From NCBI GenBank assembly GCA_039545295.1, contig BCIK01000008.1:946487-1010486 (forward strand): a DNA stretch of 64,000 bases, written 5' to 3'. The position numbers and the translations under genes are program-made. The notes under the pieces are model-generated. The model made no database searches. It saw nothing but the letters and a program-made list of their open reading frames with translations, and was not told where the DNA came from. Origin of the DNA: Udeniomyces pyricola (lineage: Eukaryota; Basidiomycota; Tremellomycetes; Cystofilobasidiales; Mrakiaceae). Of this stretch, positions 57,615 to 64,000 are shown one piece after another (position 1 is the first letter of the stretch; each line of letters opens with the position of its first letter).

Positions 57615-59313
57615 ATGGCATCGGCATCCACCTCTACTGCCACATCGACTGCCTCCGCCCATGTTCTCACCCCATTCGAAGAGAACGCTTACGTCGACGC
57701 TCGTCTCAGCAACGACGAGCGATCCCTCCGCAAGGCCTCGCGTCGAATCACCGAGCTCATCGCTCAGCATCCCACACCTTCCCATGCTCCCCATCCGAAC
57801 GCGTCCGCCGTCGCTGCCATGTTCAACCAGGAGTTCAAGACGGTTAAATTGCTCGTCAAGAAGGCCGACATCATCCGGCGGATGGAACAATCCATGAGGG
57901 ACGACTACGAGGTCTACAGTTCCGAAATCGGTACGCCTTGGAGTCTCTTCATCTTTCGCTCTACTCGCGTGAATTCAGCCCATTGCTTGGGATTTCCTCT
58001 TCGGGTGATAACACATTAGCCCCATGGGTTCTCATTGGTCGATAGTACCACATCTACATCTCTGTGATCCTTACTAAACATTCTTGCCCTTTCTGCTCCT
58101 CTTCCTCTGCACAGACGCGAGTTCCGATCAACTGCGTGCAGACATCGTGGACCTCAAAGAGCAGCTCAAATTGGCACAGGAGAAGCGTCGACAAAAGATG
58201 GAGTACGACGAACTTGCTAAGAAGATTCTTGCTATTGGGAAGCGATTCGACCTGGAAAGGTATGGAATACTTGTGCTATGTATGAGAAACCGCGACGGTA
58301 TCCTTCCGGTCTGCGCCATGGCTGAGCGTCACTGACTATGATGTCGTTTGATGTTTGCCTGAACCAGGGATATTGCCGAAATCAAAGCCGAGATCAGCAC
58401 GGCCCAAAACACCAAAGAAGGACTCCAATCGACCGTCCGAGCTAGAGCAACCGCGTTTGAGAAGCTGTTGCTGGATCTGGAGCAGGTCCGAGCGATTCTT
58501 CCCCCCAAGAAAGAGGAAGAGGCGGATGAGGAACCTGAAGCCGAATCCCGAACGGCATCGATGGGCAACTCGAGAGCGGTATCGGTTGGTACCCCAGCTG
58601 ATGGGGATCTTGATGACGGCTTAGAGCAGAAGGGTGACACTCGGGAGGAGGAAGACGACGACGAAACGCCCTTACGGAGGGACGACAAGATTGTGAAGGG
58701 TGTTTCGTCCTCTGCTCGGGTCCCGCTCATAAGTGCTGCTGAGGACATGGACGATGCCGACGTACAGGAATCAGACGAGGCCGCCGTCCTGGGTGCTCTC
58801 GGACAGGATCCAGAAGACTCCACATCCGTTGACTCCACGCTTCTTCCCACGAACGATGATGATCCATCTACCATCAAAGCTACTAGTCCCTTATCTACTC
58901 CTTCACCGACGTCAGCTCATCCATCCAGCATGTCTCAAGCCGCCTCGGCCGACCATGATCTCTCTTCAACCAACACTGCAACAGGGACGCCGTTATCCCC
59001 TCAAACTCTACCTCCTTCTACAACACTATCACACTCTCATACCGACTCCGACAAGCCCTCCCCCCCTGATGTGGCCAACCCCAAGCTACAGTCCGGACGG
59101 ACCAAACGGGACGCTAGCACTCGTCCGAGTCTAGGGAGCACAGCTGATGAGGGTGGGAAGCCAAGTGGGGAGCTCGAGAGTGCGCCGCCAAGTAAAAAGG
59201 CACGGACGGAAGCTTCTCGGCCAACTTTGGCTACGACGGGGACTGGAGAGCCGAGTGAACTGATAGCGGTGGATTCAGATAGCGATTTGTCGGACGTGCC
59301 GGACGGATTGTAG
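57615..59313 (+). CDS. THO complex subunit 7-like protein
   Basis: THO couples transcription to mRNA export. Subunit 7 is a small coiled-coil protein. The conserved opening is TPFEENAYVDARLSNDERSL and RKASRRITELIAQ. A long coiled coil follows: AMFNQEFKTVKLLVKKADII, RRMEQSMRDDYEVYSSEI, DQLRADIVDLKEQLKLAQEK, RRQKMEYDELAKKILAIGKR and AEIKAEISTAQNTKEGL. After VRAILPPKKEEEADEEPEAE the rest, about 270 residues, is acidic and Ser/Thr/Pro-rich with an NLS-like PPSKKARTE. It ends DSDSDLSDVPDGL. Length is well beyond the roughly 200 residues of animal THOC7. Three or more exons. Confidence 0.85.
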
Positions 59314-59588
59314 GCGCGGTGGAGGCGGTTGATGGCATGTCAACATTCTTGCACGCGGTGTGGCTGGCTTCTTTGCGTTGCACAACACGATAGACATGAC
59401 ATGTATACACATAGGAAAAATAGCGATACATAATAAGGGTACCAGAGGGAAATTTCAAGAATGGGAGGCAGAGTTTGTTTGAGAGGATTAGATTGGGTAG
59501 GTCCCATCAAATTCTGCTGAATACATGCCCGCAAAATTTGGTTCACTCGACAAGGGAGAGGCTTTGGATAGTGTGACGTTGGGCATCA

Positions 59589-60778
59589 CTAAGCCTCGGC
59601 GGACTTCGGTTGGTCGTCTGATGGCGAAACAGCATCAACCCATCAATCGCAGATCAGTGTCCGTTTGACATGCCAAGAAATCGAAGGACATAAGAGGAGA
59701 AACAGAAAAGAATAAGAAAAAGAAGAAGAAGAAGAAAATATAGAAAGAGGTAGAAAGAAAGAACAAAACAAAGCTGACGGCAAACTCACCAGTGAAGCTG
59801 AATGACTCTTCGTGCTTCCACGAGCCGTCTTTTTGATATTCGAATCTGTTTCAAGACGAACAGGTCATGGTCAGGTAAGCCCCATAGAGAGCACGATTCG
59901 AGAATGATATAACACACAAAAAAAGAAAGGACAGCGACATACAGCTCGAAGCCTTGAGCTTTTCCTTTTCGGTTTTTCCAGTTCTTTGAGATAGCTTCGA
60001 ACGTGTCCTTGACCTCTCCTTGATTTTCTACCTTGTTTTGGATGGTGATGTGAGGCTGATGAAGCGCCTGCTGGTCTTGGGAAGTCAACTCAAACTTGCG
60101 GACTTCTCGCCAACGCTTGAGGAGCCGAGCATGAAGATCCTCGATCGTCGGCTTGTCGTCTTCGACGCTCGAGATCGAGACGGCTACACCAGCCCGCAAA
60201 GTGAATGGAGGACCAGTAGAGATCTTGGAGATGGGTGTACGGGAGCAGAGATCGTGAAGGTCTTTCTTGTAGATGTCGAGGTGTTCGGCTGGAAGGGCAT
60301 GGAAAAAGGTGAGGTGGGAGGGCAGATGGTTGCGATGCTTGGGAAAGTATTTGGTGCGCAAGTTTGTGAAAGACTTTTCGGTGACTGAATTCATGATGGG
60401 CAGAATACGTGAGTTCAGTAGCCAGACGAGGTGTCATAGTCGGGACGAGAGCGAACGGTGTAGGAAAGGAAGTGGAAGTGAAAGGGGAGAGACGGGATTT
60501 CCCGCCGACCTCGGATCCTCTTGAGGTGAGATTGGTGTGAGCCAGCTACAGGACGAACCTGGGTCAAGTGTCAAGCATAGTACAAAGGGCTGAGGGCCAG
60601 AATGTTGATGGTTTTGGCTGTGATGGGAGCCATGGTGCTGCTTTGATTTAGGCGAATGATGACGAGGATGAGACGAGGCACCGTGCTGACGGTTGGAGGA
60701 AGCGTTGGCGTGATGATGAGGTTTGGCTGGAGATTGGGCAGTGTGGTCGGAGTGATTGGAAGACTGAGGGGGAGACAT
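59589..60778 (-). CDS. 2H phosphoesterase superfamily protein (2'-5' RNA ligase-like)
   Basis: Cyclic-phosphodiesterase/LigT-type fold acting on RNA or nucleotide 2',3'- or 2'-5' phosphoesters. Substrate cannot be told. A His/Ser/Pro-rich N-terminus of about 60 residues precedes PFVLCLTLDP, which splices to VTEKSFTNLRTKYFPKHRNH. The two signature HxT motifs are LPSHLTFFHALP and QPHITIQNKV. Between them are FTLRAGVAVSI and EDLHARLLKRWREVRKFELT. The domain ends FELFEYQKDGSWKHEESFSF. The last exon adds TDDQPKSAEA with stop at 59589-59591. Start MSPPQ at 60778; an in-frame ATG at 60790 is equally possible. Confidence 0.88.
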
Positions 60779-61838
60779 GGCTATGGGCACGTTGTCGAGT
60801 AGAACGACTTGGATGCGAGGTCAGTCGAGAGTGCGAAGCGAGCAAGTGGGAGGCGGCAGCTGGCTGAAGGGCACGGATGATCGAATATCGATTCTTGCGG
60901 TCTGGAGGGGAATTTGAGAGCGAAGGCTGGTGACGTCAGGCTATCTAATCAGCCGTCTTTTCGACCGGCCCCCGTGTTCTTTTCACCTAATCGCCTATCA
61001 TTTCACTACTTACATGCTGTGGAATCCAGAGGTGACTGTAGCAAGTATAGGGTAGAAGGGAGAAAGTAGTGGAGTCATATATCGTATGTTATATATACAC
61101 GATATATATACACGATATATGTACACGATATATATATATATGTTATTGCATTGATGTCGATCGACATGAGCCGGGCACGTCGATCCGACCGCGTCGTCAC
61201 TGGCGGAGACATCGAACATCGGGCGCTGGTTGCTTGGTTGGCTCACATCCATCCATGCCATGACATGAGCCGTTCCGGATTCGGCGCGACTGACTCGACG
61301 GCCGTCGCGCCGTGAACAGAGAACGCATGGTGACTGTGAACGTAGACTGACAGTCATTGCTGATGTAGTTGAGAGCGACAGGCGAGCTGTCTATGGACGA
61401 TACTGGACTTTGAGTGGTGGGGTGAAAGGCTGGAGGAAAAAAAAAAGACAAAGAAGAAAAGAAGAAAGAAAGAAAAAAAGAAGAAAAAAAAACGCGTTGA
61501 GCGCGTCGAGTTTTGGTCGTTCGCAGGTGAGACCTCGATTCGCCCCTTCAAACAGGCGACCGTCCTTTTGCCTTTTGCCTTTTGCCGTCGGCCTGATTGT
61601 CTTCTTGCTTGTCCTCTTTGCCCCCCTCAAACCATTAACCCACCCCTCACCAACCCATCAATCCATCAATCCATTCAACCCACTATCATAACCATCAAGT
61701 CTCACGGCATTTGCTCGAGGCATCATCTCCGCTTCACTCGGGGTTATCCCACCCTTCATCCAACATCATCCTCAACTCCCACCCACCTTTCCCATTGCTA
61801 TCCCTTTTCGCCCTTCCTCTCCACCTTTCCTTACTTCG
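60779..61838. other. Divergent intergenic region, 2H gene / right-edge gene
   Basis: About 1.06 kb. It holds the AT-rich tandem repeat at 61091-61129, an A/G-rich tract (61431-61490) and next to it ACGCGT within an inverted ACGCG...CGCGT arrangement at 61492-61506. No gene is seen. Confidence 0.6.
61091..61129. repeat. Three tandem 13-bp AT-rich repeats
   Basis: ATATATACACGAT twice, then ATATGTACACGAT, followed by an (AT)n run. Located about 315 nt upstream of the 2H phosphoesterase start. Confidence 0.85.
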
Positions 61839-64000
61839 ATGCTCCGACCGAGCGACCTTGTTGATCTGACCGACAGCTACCCCAACTCAGTCGATCTTTG
61901 CTCCTCTCCACCCTCACCTGGCGCCCCCAGCACCCCAGCCACCGCTCGCTTTCCTCACCACCATCCACGCGCCATGATCCAGAGCCCCTCCACCCAAGAT
62001 GACGACACCACCGCCGCTGTCGGTCTTGGCTTCGGAGACGTTCAGTATGGCACCTTCCGCGACAGACAAGGCAAGAATTCATCTCGCCATCAACTCGATT
62101 CGGACAGTCATCGACGTCAAACCCAACCTACAACTTGTCTCGTCCCATCCGGCTCCCCTCCCCGTACAGCTTCCTCTTCAACGACGTCCAACCAGAATCC
62201 TTCCCGGTCCGACGTGAGTTCCAGCTCTCGGCTTCATCCCATCAAGACAAACATACCCTACTTCGTATCGAGTGTTCCGACCGCTCACCCTCGCCTGACC
62301 CAGGAGCCGACATCCGACGCGTCTTACGTCAACTCGTCAGACCCGCTTCGCGACCTCGCCATATCCCTGGCACCTCCGTCATCGCCCTCCATACCCCATC
62401 GTTCCACGAATCAGTCCAACGATACTCCTCGACCAAAACGGCCCCTCGATTCAGCGCCTGAGCAGGATAGTCACATGCGTTCGCCGCTCACACCCTCGTT
62501 GATCGTCTCTCATCCCGATAGCGCGTCGCCCTCTGACCGCGTAGACGTGTCCGCACAAGTTTCTCGACAAGGTTCGCAAGTCCACAGAAGCGTTCCTGCA
62601 CGAGAAACTACCATCACCGAGGACGATATCGACGCTGTGGAGGAAAAATTGGACAGTATGAGCTTGGAATGGGGACTAGAAGATGAGGAGGGCGACGACG
62701 AATCTGAGGAAATGCAAGCTCTTAGAAGTCTTTATGGACTAGTAAGTTTTTCCTGAGGAGCACGAGCCGTTCTGTAATATGGCGATGGATTTGTCGGACG
62801 ACGGTTGATACAAGAATCGGGTGTGTGTCAATGGTCTGGCTCACCTTTCTTGTATGTTTGTTTGTCCTCCGATCCAGATTCGACCCGTCATGCCTGCTCT
62901 TCGCACCGTACCAAGTCTTCGAGAACAATTGGATGTCCAAAAGAACCTCGTCTTCTTACTCCAACGGCGGTTGGACCTCCAGGACACATTTTCACAGCAA
63001 GCTCTGATAGATCAGAGGTTCGTTCTAGTTCATGATATTTGCGGTCCAAGCACCATTTCGACTCAAATCGTCTCCATAAGCTAACACATCGTTCTTCCGT
63101 ATTCGTTCTGCAGATCCATTAACGACCTTGAGCGGTCGACGTGGGCCTCGTCAATGGCATTGGTTCGCGAAAAGGCCACGGTTGAGAAGCACCTCGCCCT
63201 GGACCGTCAACGGCAGCAACTGGGCGGCCCACCAGGTCGCAATCCTAGTGGAGGACCCACCCAGAGTCGGAAAGAAACAGGCTTTGACAAGGATATCGAC
63301 GTCATCGACACTAAAGATTATGGTGAGAAATAATCGATCGAGCTGCCTGCTTCGCTGTCGCCGGCTCTACTGCGTTAATCACGCGCTATGTCTAATCACA
63401 AATCGTATCTTGTACTCTGTCCGCATGGTACATCTTTACTCTCAACCCATCAGACAAACTCATCAAGAAATGGTTGGAACTCCAAGCTGATAACCGAAGA
63501 AACGTAGCAGAAAAGGCTGCGATGCATTTCAAAGTACGTCCTTCCTTGTCATGCGCGAAACTTGGTCTACGTTGACCTCGTGACTAACATGACATCGTGT
63601 GGTATTTGTGATCTGTAGCTTCGCGAATTCGAACTTCAGATCAACGCTCTCTCACAAGAACTCTATCATCTCCGGCCATCGACCCTTCGTGGCGTCCGCG
63701 CTCCTCAGTTGACCCGAGCCGTCTCAGCTGCCACAGTCATCAAAACCAATACGTCTCACGGGTCAGTCGAGTCTGGACCATCATCATCCTCAGCTCCCAC
63801 ACGACGTCAACCCCTCGGAGATGCCAAGGCCGAGCATCTTCTCCTCGCAGCGAAGCGACTTCGTACCCTGCGTCAGCGTCAGCCAGACATTGGTCTCTAC
63901 AGCAACCCCGAGGCTGAGGAGTGTGCCTCAACGGATGCCGAAAGGGCCGCGGACAAGGTCAGAAAGCACTCGGCTTCCGACTCTTACGACGGCTCGGGAA
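61839..64000 (+). CDS. Unrecognised coiled-coil protein, incomplete at the right edge
   Basis: I do not recognise a family. Exon 1 (61839 to about 62741) gives about 300 residues rich in Ser/Pro/Thr, ending in an acidic segment (WGLEDEEGDDESEEMQALRS). It splices at a gtaagt donor to IRPVMPALRTVPSLREQLDV, QKNLVFLLQRRLDLQDTFSQ, QALIDQR, then INDLERSTWASSMALVREKA and TVEKHLALDRQRQQLGG. Later exons are DKLIKKWLELQADNRRNVAE and KAAMHFKLREFELQINALSQ, then a basic Ser-rich stretch (AKRLRTLRQRQPDIG). The Leu/Glu/Arg heptad-like helices suggest a coiled coil and perhaps a scaffold. The frame is open at base 64000. Another frame at 61999-62460 is also open, so exon 1 could be wrong in part. Confidence 0.6.

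Noticed and set aside
1..64000. Transposons, CRISPR arrays, tRNA or rRNA genes
   Set aside because: No transposase or reverse-transcriptase-like frames, terminal repeats, spaced repeat arrays, or convincing tRNA A/B boxes were seen by eye.

Overview
This window is nuclear DNA from a basidiomycete fungus, most likely a Tremellomycete yeast related to Cryptococcus. Genes are densely packed on both strands. Nearly all are cut by many short introns with GTNNGT-type donors and YAG acceptors. The proteins are clearly fungal, and long intrinsically disordered Ser/Pro/Gln-rich extensions are common. Species cannot be named from the sequence alone.

Layout. 53-4595 (-) three-RRM RNA-binding protein; 5790-9812 (+) Xaa-Pro aminopeptidase with a 5-nt microexon, an in-frame TAG and an assembly gap; 11143-12840 (-) Mob2; 13231-14701 (-) PAPS reductase; 15100-16210 (-) Coq10; 16601-22187 (+) eIF5B; 22716-24916 (-) cyclin C; about 25399-27395 (+) Dsc2/UBAC2-like rhomboid pseudoprotease; 27791-28716 (+) Cia2; 29210-34351 (+) Vps41; 34626-36843 (+) Arc1-like tRNA-binding cofactor; 37026-38744 (-) aspartate-semialdehyde dehydrogenase; 39132-43998 (-) PP4 regulatory subunit 3; 44736-47713 (+) DENND6-like; 48234-50781 (+) alpha/beta hydrolase; a 2-kb gene-free stretch; 52780-54236 (+) protein resembling clampless-1 (Clp1); about 54685-57185 (+) TB2/DP1/HVA22 (REEP) protein with a huge disordered tail; 57615-59313 (+) THO subunit 7-like; 59589-60778 (-) 2H phosphoesterase; 61839 to the right edge (+) unrecognised coiled-coil protein, incomplete.

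How the genes relate. This is mostly a housekeeping neighbourhood, not a functional cluster. Loose themes are sulfur and methionine supply (PAPS reductase, Asa dehydrogenase, Arc1 as an aminoacyl-tRNA synthetase cofactor), membrane traffic and ER quality control (Vps41, DENND6, Dsc2, REEP) and transcription or RNA export (cyclin C, THO7, RRM protein). I see no plasmid, phage, transposon, CRISPR, tRNA or rRNA gene.

No obviously new multi-gene system is visible. The most interesting signals are: a 5-nt exon fixed by a conserved catalytic motif; two promoters carrying helical-period (10-bp and 11-bp) tandem repeats; a Clp1-like developmental gene behind a 2-kb non-coding region; large insertions or tails in cyclin C, the PP4 subunit and the REEP protein; and a polyG/polyC tract pattern that marks both intron composition and local assembly damage.
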